A model generated the notes under the pieces. It did not search any database. It was not told the origin of the DNA and was given only the letters and a program-made list of their open reading frames with translations. Shown one piece after another: positions 15,994 through 24,750 of a DNA stretch of 64,000 nt. The stretch is from Desulfobacteraceae bacterium (GTDB lineage Bacteria; Desulfobacterota; DSM-4660; Desulfatiglandales; Desulfatiglandaceae): contig JAUWMR010000005.1 of the NCBI GenBank assembly GCA_030613055.1, positions 53,377 to 117,376 on the forward strand, read 5' to 3'. A program made the translations under genes and the position numbers. Position 1 is the stretch's first letter. Every line of letters begins with the position of its first letter.

Positions 15994-16878
15994 TCAGTAA
16001 CCCAGACGCCGGAGAGCCCTGGTATCTCTGGTCCAGTTTTTTTCCACCCTCACCGCAAGGTCCAGATAGACCCGCACGCCGAATATCTTTTCCAGGTCCT
16101 GCCTTGCCAGGCGTCCAATAGTCTTGATCATCATTCCTTTATGTCCGATAAGTATTCCTTTCTGGGACTCTGTCTCCACATGGATCCGGGCGTCAATGCT
16201 AAGAAGGTCTCTGGCCATTATTTCCTCCATGTTTTCTACAGTAACAGCGCACGAATATGGCAATTCCTTTCTTGTCAGGCGATAGATCTTTTCCCGTATG
16301 ACTTCAGACGTTAGGGCTGATTCTGACTGGTCCGTGCTCATATTATCAGGGAAAAACTGAGGTCCGGGCCTAAGGTTCGACTTTAATTCATCTAAAAGCA
16401 TGTCCACCCCGTCACCCGTGAGAGCGGAAATAGCGACAATTGCAGTGAATGGATAGAGTCGCCTGTACTCATCAATAATCTTTAACAGCTGTTCCTTCCG
16501 ACCCATATCAATCTTGTTAATAACCAGGATGCAGTTTGTCGTTGTTCCCTTAAGATTTCTCAAGGCCATCGAAATACCAGGATCATCCGGGCGGTTCATC
16601 TCGATCATAAAAAGCAAAATATCCACTTCACAAAAAGCAGCAAGTGCAGATGCTACCATGCTCTTATGGAGGGCGGTTCTGGTTTTATGGATACCCGGCG
16701 TATCCATGAATACCATTTGATAGCCATCTCCATGAAGGATGCCAAGCATGCGGTTTCGGGTGGTTTGCGGCTTAGGGGAAACAATCGCAAGTTTCGTTCC
16801 TAAAATTCTATTTAAAAGCGTGGATTTTCCTACGTTTGGAGGGCCTATTATTGCAATAAAACCGGATCGAAAACTCAT
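15994..16878 (-). CDS. era: GTPase Era (ribosome assembly)
   Basis: 294 residues from the chosen ATG at 16878, the usual Era length. G1 GPPNVGKST, G3 DTPGIH, G4 NKID and the C-terminal KH domain with GHKGMMIKTIGRLARQDLEKIFG are all present. Era binds the 3' end of 16S rRNA during 30S maturation, close to the membrane. The frame is open to 17052, but the extra 58 residues are unlike Era, and a GGGGAG site precedes ATG 16878. It ends in LRRLGY, shorter than some homologues. It is convergent with the second small-RNA cassette; rnc, often its operon partner, lies 1.6 kb away on the same strand. Confidence 0.95.
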   Translation of the reverse strand: MSFRSGFIAIIGPPNVGKSTLLNRILGTKLAIVSPKPQTTRNRMLGILHGDGYQMVFMDTPGIHKTRTALHKSMVASALAAFCEVDILLFMIEMNRPDDPGISMALRNLKGTTTNCILVINKIDMGRKEQLLKIIDEYRRLYPFTAIVAISALTGDGVDMLLDELKSNLRPGPQFFPDNMSTDQSESALTSEVIREKIYRLTRKELPYSCAVTVENMEEIMARDLLSIDARIHVETESQKGILIGHKGMMIKTIGRLARQDLEKIFGVRVYLDLAVRVEKNWTRDTRALRRLGY

Positions 16879-17460
16879 TTCGTAATAGCTCCCCTGAACA
16901 AAAAAGACCTTTGACAGGATAACAGGATAAACAAGATTTTTATGTCCTGTATATCTTATTTTAAATTCTGAGTTACAAAAAAATCCATTCACCAGGACAG
17001 TTCTGGCAGTGGTTAACAAAACTGTTTCAATTCCTGTTTTGCAAACAATCAAAAGTGATGGTCTCGTAAAAAGTCTCCAAGGCCGTCACTCCCGCGAAGG
17101 CGGGAGTCCAGAAGTGGTTGATTTTCCTGGATTCCCGCCGTAGTTTATCCCGCACTTGATGCGGGGCGGGAATGACGAAAACGTGTGATTTTTGACTTTT
17201 TACGAATTTGTCAAAAGTAAATCTTTCCAAAAACGAAAGTTCTCAACAAATTCGGGTAAAATACCTCGTTTTCAACACCCCGCCCACTCGAGTACAGACC
17301 TTACTAACACACCTGACATGCAGCAAACCGACTTATAAACAATATTCCCGTGCTTATTGAGAACATGCTCAAAAACAGGATATGTATTTTGATTTACAAG
17401 ATAAAACTGATCCAGTCTATCCTGTAAGTCCTGTCTAAAAAAAATGTTTGAATTTGAAGT
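16879..17460. other. Intergenic gap with repeats
   Basis: No credible gene. It holds a family B repeat (17057-17215) and flanking short inverted arms of the type GACAGGATAACAGGATAA (16913-16930) and ATCCTGTAAGTCCTGTCT (~17419-17436), a common dispersed motif. A similar ATCCTG-rich tract occurs at 21349-21370 before recC. Confidence 0.6.
17057..17215. repeat. MITE-like repeat family B, copy 3
   Basis: Starts GATGGTCTCGTAAAAAGTC, ends GACTTTTTACGAATTTGTC. Almost identical to the copy at 10450-10595 through the whole core, including the CCCGCGAAGGCGGG palindrome. Confidence 0.85.
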
Positions 17461-18495
17461 TCATATCTTTTCGATTTTCACCCTCCCCGATGGAATAGAA
17501 TCATCAATCTCTACACATGTAACCCTTGCGCCTGTCCTGGCCTCGATACGCGCAAGCCCTTGATTTTTGTATCCCCTGAGCAGGGGAATTTCCCTTTTCG
17601 GGGCATAGATTTTAATCTTTAATGCCTCCCCCGGTCTGGGCAGTTCCGTTTCAATGCCTTTATAATGGATACCGGATCGGACGAGAAATCCGAAAGCCGT
17701 GTGCCAGGGCCCTGCCACGATCTGGCCGTTTTCCAGAAGGGAAGGAGAGCTCATGAGCCCGATCCGGATAACAGGGATATTCTCGGTTTCCAATCTCATA
17801 CAGCTCTCAATACAGATTTTTACTGCCTCATCAAGAGCCATTGGCCTGTATCGGCCTTCTTCATACCACTGGGCAAGTTTTGTCCCCTTAATTACAAGGG
17901 CGGGATACAGCCGGACCATGTCCGGTCGCAACCCTATGATTTTTGTGATGGTTGAACGAATTTTTTTTTGTGAATCGCCTGGCAGGCCCGGCATAAGCTG
18001 AACGCCAACCCGGAATCCTTCTGCTCTCAGCATATGAACCGCACCGATTGTATCCTCAGCCGTATGCCCTCTTTGTGAAAGTACAAGGACCTCTTCGTCC
18101 ATAGATTGAGCACCCAGCTCTATTGTACGTACACCTAAATCCTTCATTGCCTTTAGGTGTTCTTTCCCAAGGGCATCCGGTCGCGTGGACACCCTGATAG
18201 AACGGAAAAATCCCCGGCTTATGAAAGGAGCAACTGCTCGCAGTAATTCTTTTATTCGTCCTAAAGGGAGATTTGTAAACGTGCCTCCATAAAAGGCTAC
18301 TTCCGGTTCTCTTTCAGGATCGAAATACTTTGATTGAATTGCCTGGTAAAGTACCTTTTCAACATGCTCCCTATTGACAGGATAACCTGCTTGCGATGTA
18401 ATTTTTTCCTGCTCGCAGAAAATACACCGGTGAGGACATCCCTGGTTCGGGATGAAAATGGGAACAATCAGAGGTCTGGATCTTCTTTCAGACAA
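17461..18495 (-). CDS. Elp3-like radical SAM protein
   Basis: 344 residues. The radical SAM cluster motif CPHRCIFCEQ (about residue 20) is followed by VAFYGGTFTNLP (the GGT motif), IRVSTRPDAL, IELGAQSMDEEVL and QLMPGLPGD, the pattern of the Elp3-type radical SAM subfamily. No acetyltransferase domain follows, so it is shorter than true Elp3; such proteins are often found beside rnc. The gene overlaps the 3' end of rnc by 28 bp and follows it on the same strand, so it is translationally coupled. A role in tRNA or other RNA modification is plausible from family and context but not shown. Confidence 0.85.
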   Translation of the reverse strand: MSERRSRPLIVPIFIPNQGCPHRCIFCEQEKITSQAGYPVNREHVEKVLYQAIQSKYFDPEREPEVAFYGGTFTNLPLGRIKELLRAVAPFISRGFFRSIRVSTRPDALGKEHLKAMKDLGVRTIELGAQSMDEEVLVLSQRGHTAEDTIGAVHMLRAEGFRVGVQLMPGLPGDSQKKIRSTITKIIGLRPDMVRLYPALVIKGTKLAQWYEEGRYRPMALDEAVKICIESCMRLETENIPVIRIGLMSSPSLLENGQIVAGPWHTAFGFLVRSGIHYKGIETELPRPGEALKIKIYAPKREIPLLRGYKNQGLARIEARTGARVTCVEIDDSIPSGRVKIEKI

Positions 18496-19187
18496 AAAAA
18501 TGCCTCCTTGGCCGCCCTTTGTTCGGCTTCCTTTATGCTTTTTCCCACCCCCTCGGCCAGAATTTTCCCTTCCAGGGTCAACACGACCTCAAAGGTTTTA
18601 TCATGGGCCGGGCCGCTTTCCTCAACAAGTTGATATTTCGGAAGTGCCTTATAGACCTGCTGTGTGTATTCCTGGAGCAGGCTCTTAAAATCTTGGAGAG
18701 TCTCTTCTAATCCAACCCTGTCAAGTGAGGACGAAAACAATCTGCTAATAACTTTCATTGCCTTGCAAAATCCTGCATCAAGATACAGCGCTCCGAGAAC
18801 TGCCTCCACTGCATTTGCAAGTATTGAGGGTTTTTCCCTTCCTCGTCCCTGTTCCTCCCCTTTGCCTAACAGGAGGTAATCGCCTAACTCCAATTTCAGA
18901 GCAGTCTGGTAGAGACCCGTCTCGTCTACAATCATGGCCCTGAATTTTGACAGGTCGCCTTCTTCTGCCTCTTTAAAACGTTCCATAAGGAGATGACCGA
19001 TCGCCAGGTCCAGCACGGCATCTCCTAAGAATTCGAGTCGTTCGTTATCCTCAAGATCTAAACCAGCCTGTTCATTGACATATGAAGAATGCCGGAGTGC
19101 CTGTATCAATAATTCAGGGTTCTTGAAAGTATAGCCCAGTTTCGCGCTTAAATCGTCAAATCTTAAATATTCATTCGCCAAAACCAT
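18468..19187 (-). CDS. rnc: Ribonuclease III
   Basis: 239 residues, standard length. The nuclease domain has the signature NERLEFLGDAVLDLAI and the catalytic E...D pairs; the C-terminal double-stranded-RNA-binding domain spans about residues 160-235 (DFKSLLQEYTQQ ... EQRAAKEAFFCL). RNase III cuts double-stranded RNA, including rRNA precursors and sRNA-mRNA duplexes. It may also be relevant to the predicted anti-SD RNAs nearby (speculation). It is the first gene of a two-gene minus-strand operon and diverges from pyrR. Confidence 0.96.
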   Translation of the reverse strand: MVLANEYLRFDDLSAKLGYTFKNPELLIQALRHSSYVNEQAGLDLEDNERLEFLGDAVLDLAIGHLLMERFKEAEEGDLSKFRAMIVDETGLYQTALKLELGDYLLLGKGEEQGRGREKPSILANAVEAVLGALYLDAGFCKAMKVISRLFSSSLDRVGLEETLQDFKSLLQEYTQQVYKALPKYQLVEESGPAHDKTFEVVLTLEGKILAEGVGKSIKEAEQRAAKEAFFCLKEDPDL

Positions 19188-19309
19188 TATAAAAAAACCT
19201 CTATTATATATTTTGAATAAAAGATACTATAAGAGCTATATATCTTTTTCAAGTCAAGAAAGCCCTGATGCAAATCCCGGTGTCACAATGAGGTTTCCTC
19301 ATAATTGAT

Positions 19310-19338
19310 TTGACATATCCAGGTTATTTTAATAAAAA
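19310..19338 (+). promoter_or_regulatory. Possible sigma70-type promoter for pyrR
   Basis: TTGACA at 19310 and TAAAAA at 19333 with a 17-bp spacer. The -35 is perfect and the -10 is weak. Confidence 0.4.
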
Positions 19339-19415
19339 GAGAATTTTTTTCTGTTGAATTCTCTGACAATAAGAAACTTGGAATTTACAGCCATGTGTTT
19401 TTATAGAGGTCTGGT

Positions 19416-19961
19416 ATGGAAAAAAGGATTATCTTAAAAGAGCAGGATATTTCCGGGCAGATAAATAAAATCTCACAAGAGATCGTTAAAAAGAACAAGC
19501 ACATGCAGGATGTGGTGCTGGTTGGCATTCGTACAGGTGGAGCCTTCCTCGCCAACCGTATTCAGGAGGCTATTGGACGGTTAAATGTACCAGCGCCACC
19601 TATCGGCGTTCTTGATATTACTATGTATCGCGACGACTGGACAAGAATCGGACCCACACCGTTAGTCGGAAAAACCGAATTGCCATTTTCCATTGATGAC
19701 ATGATCATCATCCTTGTTGATGACGTCTTATTTACCGGAAGAACCGTAAGGGCAGCCATGGATGCCCTGATGGATTACGGCCGGCCAAAAAAAATCGAAC
19801 TGGCCATCCTCGTGGACAGGGGAGACAGCTTAAGGGAATTGCCTATCATGGCTAATTACCTTGGCGGTATCTGGGATACCTCAGCGGATGAAACCATTAA
19901 TGTCTACCTGAAAGAGGGGGGCTCCTATGATCATGCGGCCATAGAGGAAAAGGCCCCTTGA
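19416..19961 (+). CDS. pyrR: PyrR-type uracil phosphoribosyltransferase / pyrimidine regulator
   Basis: 181 residues, normal PyrR length. The PRPP-binding loop is ILVDDVLFTGRTVRAAMD, and the N-terminal VLVGIRTGGAFLA and the LAILVDRGDSLRELPI region are typical. PyrR binds pyr mRNA to control attenuation in some bacteria and also converts uracil and PRPP to UMP. No pyr biosynthesis gene or recognisable anti-terminator is seen near it, so the enzymatic role may dominate here (inference). Its stop lies just before the next gene, indicating coupling. Confidence 0.93.
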   Translation: MEKRIILKEQDISGQINKISQEIVKKNKHMQDVVLVGIRTGGAFLANRIQEAIGRLNVPAPPIGVLDITMYRDDWTRIGPTPLVGKTELPFSIDDMIIILVDDVLFTGRTVRAAMDALMDYGRPKKIELAILVDRGDSLRELPIMANYLGGIWDTSADETINVYLKEGGSYDHAAIEEKAP

Positions 19962-19963
19962 GT

Positions 19964-21151
19964 ATGCATCGCAGGAAGAAACCCAAAAAGAAATCACAAC
20001 CTTCCCTATCGCATTCGGAACAAGCTCTTTTAGACTCTATCCTTAAAGACATTCAACATGCCGGTCCTGAAACTATTGTGGCCAGAATCCCGGATTCGCG
20101 TTTTGCCCAGATCCTCATTGATCAATTGCCTCTTAAAGATCAATCTGCCATACCTCTACTTGCCGCACTAAGTGAGAGATTCAATGATAAGCCTGCCCGC
20201 AAGGCAGTAAAAAGAGGCATGTTCAGGCTAATGAAAAAGGGGATCTCCATTGGCGAGCTCCAGAAGGACAAGGAGAGTTCTACCACTATCCTGAAACCGC
20301 CTCTAATAGAAAAACCTGTATGCCATATTGGTCCAATTATGGACATGGCCGGATTTCGCGCGATTCTGATGCTGGTAAGCAGTGGTGGAAAAGGCCAGAG
20401 GGTTGGAATGGGGCTTGTCTCTAATGAAAAGGGGATTAATGACTTCCTTTACGTTACCTCCAGTAAAAAGAAGCTCCAGGAAATCAAGGGTGATATCTCC
20501 CAACAGGCAGGACCATTAGTGGAAACATCCATATCACATGTCGCTACGATTCTTGAAGAGGCATACCAGCAGCATATCAGACTCCATCCAGACGCACCCG
20601 AACATTACCTTGCACTCAGGCCATGGTTGCTGGAAAACGCCCCCCTGCTTGATCGACCGGTTGTCTATAATGTCATGTCAAAGGAATCGGTATCCGATAT
20701 TATCCTGACCGAATCCCTGCTTAATAAACTTTTCCAGCATAAATTCATGGAATTCTGGCTCATTGATTTTGAGCGAATAAAACCCTTCATTGAAAAAATC
20801 CACAACGTTGAAGAAAGCTCAATTATTCTCACTGATGCCCAAAAATCGGAACAGATCAGGCAAATCAAAGAGAAATGCGTTAAAGAACTGTTTCCTGAAC
20901 ACACCACGGCCCGGTTAAAGCGCCGTTTTGAGGAGATGGCCTATGTATTTCATAATCTCAACGAAAATGATTTTTCCAATCTATCTTTAGCTGCGGCCTG
21001 GGGTATGGATGAAAAAAACACTTTATGTAACGTAAATCCTGTAACCGAGTTCCTTTGTAATCGCAGTATAAATTCTTATCTTGCAATGGCCAATAAAGAG
21101 GTTGGTGGATCTGAAAAGGAAGAGAAAACCTCCCGTATTGTGTTAGCTTGA
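19964..21151 (+). CDS. Conserved-type protein of unknown function
   Basis: About 395 residues. I do not recognise the family. The N-terminus is Lys-rich and basic (MHRRKKPKKKSQP), followed by a helical region resembling HEAT-like or armadillo-like segments; the middle and C-terminal parts are mixed, with no Cys cluster, no transmembrane segment and no nucleotide-binding motif. The basic head suggests RNA or ribosome contact (weak inference). ATG 19964 lies 2 bp after the pyrR stop; a TTG at 19958 would overlap pyrR by 4 bp and is also possible. Same strand as pyrR and recC. Confidence 0.7.
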   Translation: MHRRKKPKKKSQPSLSHSEQALLDSILKDIQHAGPETIVARIPDSRFAQILIDQLPLKDQSAIPLLAALSERFNDKPARKAVKRGMFRLMKKGISIGELQKDKESSTTILKPPLIEKPVCHIGPIMDMAGFRAILMLVSSGGKGQRVGMGLVSNEKGINDFLYVTSSKKKLQEIKGDISQQAGPLVETSISHVATILEEAYQQHIRLHPDAPEHYLALRPWLLENAPLLDRPVVYNVMSKESVSDIILTESLLNKLFQHKFMEFWLIDFERIKPFIEKIHNVEESSIILTDAQKSEQIRQIKEKCVKELFPEHTTARLKRRFEEMAYVFHNLNENDFSNLSLAAAWGMDEKNTLCNVNPVTEFLCNRSINSYLAMANKEVGGSEKEEKTSRIVLA

Positions 21152-21311
21152 TATTCCCCGGGCTTACTTGTTCCAGTGTTGTATTTTAAGCCTTCTCAAA
21201 CAATCACAGAGCACAATCAATTTTTCCAGCGAATATATGATTTTGCCCTTATGCAACTCTTTAGTATTGTGGTATAAATACGCCGGGTTTAGTTAGCGAT
21301 CTGCGTCACCC

Positions 21312-21332
21312 TCGACTTTTGCAACGTTAGGG
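21312..21332. repeat. Short repeat, copy 1 (partner at 45292-45312)
   Basis: CGACTTTTGCAACGTTAGGG occurs here ~60 bp before recC and again upstream of acsD (opposite orientation relative to that gene). It could be a fragment of a dispersed element or an operator; it is not a clear palindrome apart from AACGTT. Confidence 0.6.
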
Positions 21333-21388
21333 ATAATACTAATATCCTGACTATCCTGATCATCCTGTCCAATAAAAAGGAGTTGCTC

Positions 21389-24300
21389 TTGCCCGGCCTT
21401 AGGCTTTACACCAGCAATCGGCTGGAAATCCTTGCCGAAAAACTGTCTGAACTTCTTAAGTCACCCCTTTCCTCTCCATTAGACAAAGAGATTATTGTGG
21501 TCCAGAGCAAAGGCATGGAAAGATGGGTTTCCATGCAGCTTGCCAAACGCCACGGTATCTGCGCAAACTGCCGGTTTCCTTTCCCAAACCACTTTGTCCA
21601 TGAGGTATTTCGAAAATCCCTTCCGGATCTCCCTGAACGTTCGCCTTTTGATCCAGGGATTTTGACCTGGAGGATCATGAAGCTGCTTCCGTCCTGCATC
21701 ACAAGGCCGGGCTTTGAGAGTCTTAGGGCATATCTCAGCGATAATCAGGGGGATCTCAAGCGTTTTCAGCTTTCAGAACGTATTGCAGACACCTTTGACC
21801 AGTACCTACTTTTTCGTCCCCAAATGATCATCAACTGGGAAAGGGGGCAAGAGGATCATTGGCAGGCCGTGCTCTGGAGGGAACTTATAAAAGAATGCGG
21901 CAAGGAGCATCGAGCAGCCCTGGGAAAGCATTTTCTCATGGCGCTCAAGGATTCCTCCACCAGCACAGAAGGCCTTCCCGCGCGGATTTCAATATTTGGG
22001 CTCTCCGCACTTCCCCGGTTTTACATGCAAATTCTCTCCGGCCTCGCACGGCTAACCGATGTAAATCTATTTCTCATGAATCCGTGCAGACAATACTGGG
22101 GAGATATTCTCTCTGAATGGGAAATGACAAAGAAGACAGTGAGCCAGCCCGCCGGGGATCTCACACCTGAAGAACTCTACCTGGAAAAAGGAAACAGCCT
22201 TCTCGGGTTCATGGGAACATTGGGCAGGGATTTTTTTGATCTGATAAACGAGTTCGATCTGGAAGAATTTCCGTCTTTCGAGGATCCTGAAGAGGATAAT
22301 CTTCTTTCCTGTATCCAATCCGATATCCTGAATCTACGGGATGCGCAACACAAATCGGGAGAAAAGACGTTCATTCTGCCGAATGACACGTCCATCCAGA
22401 TCCATTCATGTCATAGCCCCATGCGTGAAATGGAGGTCTTATATGACCAACTTCTGAATATATTTGAAAAAGACCCTCACCTCAGGCCAAAAGATATTCT
22501 AATCATGACACCCGATATAGAGACTTATTCCCCATATATCCAGGCCGTATTTGATATGCCGGTCGATGATCCTGGGAGGATTCCTTTCAACATTGCTGAT
22601 CGAAGCATCAGAAAAGAGAGTGATATTATCGATGCTTTTCTCGCCATCCTCGACCTAACTAACAGTCGCTTTGGTGCTTCACAGGTTTTAGCAGTTCTGG
22701 AATCGCACACGGTCCAGCCCAAATTCGGTTTCACGGAAACATATCTTGACCTTATTCACAGATGGGTGGAAGAGACACGGATACGGTGGGGAATCGACGG
22801 AAAAAGCCGCTCTGAGGTTGGTCTCCCTCCCTCCCCGGAAAACACTTGGCGCACTGGCCTTGATAGGCTTTTGTTGGGCTATGCCATGCCGGGGCAGGAC
22901 GAAAAGATGTTCGACGGTGTGCTTCCATACGACCTTGTGGAAGGCGCTGATACTTTGGTTCTGGGAAGGTTTTGCGAATTCGTGGAGCAGCTTTTTTCCC
23001 ATGTCACATCCCTTGGACAGCCGCGCACCCTGGATAAGTGGGCTGCATCCTTGATACGGCTTCTTGAGGACTTTTTTCTGTCTGATGAAGATTCAGAGAG
23101 GGAAATGCAGGTGATACGCCAAACGCTCAATGACCTGGATAACATGTCCGCCTCCAGCGGAGCCGGTTTTGACGAAGAGGTTGACATCAATGTCATCAAG
23201 TGGCACCTGGGTCATGCCCTTGATAAAGAAGGTTTCGGGTTTGGATTCATTACCGGCGGCGTTACATTCTGTGCCATGCTGCCCATGCGAAGCATTCCCT
23301 TCAAAGTCATCTGCCTTGTGGGTATGAACAATGATGCCTATCCGAGGGAGTCCAAGCCACTCGGTTTTGATCTTATGGCAATGCATCCTGAACCGGGCGA
23401 CCGTTCCCGCCGTAATGACGACAGATATCTCTTTTTAGAGGTCATGCTTTCGGTAAGGGAAAAATTGTATATCAGTCATGTAGGCCAAAGCATACAGGAC
23501 AATACCCCAATCCCTCCATCGGTCCTGGTAAGTGAACTTATGGATTACATTGAGCAGGGCTTTGAAATTCCTGGAAAAAATATCCTGAAACATATTTCTA
23601 CAAAACATCGACTCCAGGCCTTCAGCCCGGAATATTTCAAAAAAGACGAGAAACTTTTCAGCTATTCCGGGGGAAATCTCCAGGCCGCCAAAGGCATTCT
23701 AAAACCGCGTAAGTCTCCTGCGCCCTTTATTTCTACAAGGCTTGCTGATCCGCCGGGACCGGAATGGAAAACCATAGATCTTAATGATCTATCCCGGTTT
23801 TTTGGCAACCCGGCACGCTTTCTGCTCGAAAAACGCCTGAGGGTTTACCTTGAGGAAAGGGGGTTAAGACTGGAGGACAGGGAACCCTTTGAACTTGAGG
23901 GGCTGGAAAAGTATCTGCTTGAACAAAGCCTCGTGAAAAGAAAACTTGCAGGAAAAGACCCTGATGATTTCTTGCCTTTGGCCCGGGCTGTGGGTCAGCT
24001 CCCGCACGGGACCGTAGGAGAGTGCATATTTGAAGACATGAGATCGGGGACCGCGCGGTTTTCCGAAAAAATTTCGTCGTACATGGAGGAACCAGAGCTT
24101 GTGCCACTCCATGCGGATATTTGTTTATCCGGTTTCAGGCTGACCGGCCGGATTGATGCCATTTATCCGGAAAGGCTGATCAAATACCGTTACACTCGTA
24201 TCAAGCCGAAAGACCACCTTAATATATGGTTTCAACACTTATTCTTGAATAGCCTTGCGGCTGATCATTACCCCCGGATTAGCATGCTCGCTGGCTTGAG

Positions 24301-24655
24301 CCCTAAGAGCAAGGAGCCCCAGTGGGTGGCCTATGAATATCCACCCGTGGAAAACAGCCAGGAAATTCTTGAAAACCTGATTGAGAAATATTGGGCAGGG
24401 CTGGTAATGCCGCTGCATTTTTTTCCAAGATCCTCATGGGATTACGCACAGTTGGTCTTTGATAAGGGAAAACCCCGGGAGGATGCCCTGGAAAAGGCCC
24501 GCAGCATCTGGATAGGAAGCTATCACACCCCGGGTGAGTGCGAAGACGCCTACTATCAACTGTGTTTTGGGAACACGGACCCCCTGGATTCAGAGTTCCA
24601 GGATATTGCAGACGAGGTCTTCGGGCCGTTACTGGAATACCAGAAAGAGATATAG
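21389..24655 (+). CDS. recC: Exodeoxyribonuclease V gamma subunit (RecC)
   Basis: 1088 residues, as expected for RecC. The N-terminus GLRLYTSNRLEILAEKL, VQSKGMERWVSMQLA and ICANCRFPFPNHFV, and the central MRSIPFKVICLVGMNNDAYPR are hallmarks. RecC is the inactive helicase-fold subunit that splits strands and scans for Chi in the RecBCD complex, acting in recombinational repair and degradation of linear DNA. The start is TTG 21389, chosen because AAAAAGGAG ends 6 nt upstream; a TTG at 21383 is too close to it. recB and recD follow on the same strand, without the ptr gene found between recC and recB in enterics. Confidence 0.93.
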   Translation: MPGLRLYTSNRLEILAEKLSELLKSPLSSPLDKEIIVVQSKGMERWVSMQLAKRHGICANCRFPFPNHFVHEVFRKSLPDLPERSPFDPGILTWRIMKLLPSCITRPGFESLRAYLSDNQGDLKRFQLSERIADTFDQYLLFRPQMIINWERGQEDHWQAVLWRELIKECGKEHRAALGKHFLMALKDSSTSTEGLPARISIFGLSALPRFYMQILSGLARLTDVNLFLMNPCRQYWGDILSEWEMTKKTVSQPAGDLTPEELYLEKGNSLLGFMGTLGRDFFDLINEFDLEEFPSFEDPEEDNLLSCIQSDILNLRDAQHKSGEKTFILPNDTSIQIHSCHSPMREMEVLYDQLLNIFEKDPHLRPKDILIMTPDIETYSPYIQAVFDMPVDDPGRIPFNIADRSIRKESDIIDAFLAILDLTNSRFGASQVLAVLESHTVQPKFGFTETYLDLIHRWVEETRIRWGIDGKSRSEVGLPPSPENTWRTGLDRLLLGYAMPGQDEKMFDGVLPYDLVEGADTLVLGRFCEFVEQLFSHVTSLGQPRTLDKWAASLIRLLEDFFLSDEDSEREMQVIRQTLNDLDNMSASSGAGFDEEVDINVIKWHLGHALDKEGFGFGFITGGVTFCAMLPMRSIPFKVICLVGMNNDAYPRESKPLGFDLMAMHPEPGDRSRRNDDRYLFLEVMLSVREKLYISHVGQSIQDNTPIPPSVLVSELMDYIEQGFEIPGKNILKHISTKHRLQAFSPEYFKKDEKLFSYSGGNLQAAKGILKPRKSPAPFISTRLADPPGPEWKTIDLNDLSRFFGNPARFLLEKRLRVYLEERGLRLEDREPFELEGLEKYLLEQSLVKRKLAGKDPDDFLPLARAVGQLPHGTVGECIFEDMRSGTARFSEKISSYMEEPELVPLHADICLSGFRLTGRIDAIYPERLIKYRYTRIKPKDHLNIWFQHLFLNSLAADHYPRISMLAGLSPKSKEPQWVAYEYPPVENSQEILENLIEKYWAGLVMPLHFFPRSSWDYAQLVFDKGKPREDALEKARSIWIGSYHTPGECEDAYYQLCFGNTDPLDSEFQDIADEVFGPLLEYQKEI

Positions 24656-24750
24656 AAATCCTTGATCTCCGCGGTCTTTGCGTCTCCGCGGTGATGATAC
24701 GCTCATAAAATAAGTAAATTGGACTTAAAACAAACGACGTAGGGACACAA
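24656..24750. other. recC-recB gap with dispersed CTCCGCGGT motif
   Basis: Contains CTCCGCGGTCTTTGCGTCTC, part of a direct repeat of CTCCGCGGT, a sequence type widespread as dispersed repeats. A ribosome site (GTAGGGA) precedes the recB ATG. Confidence 0.5.
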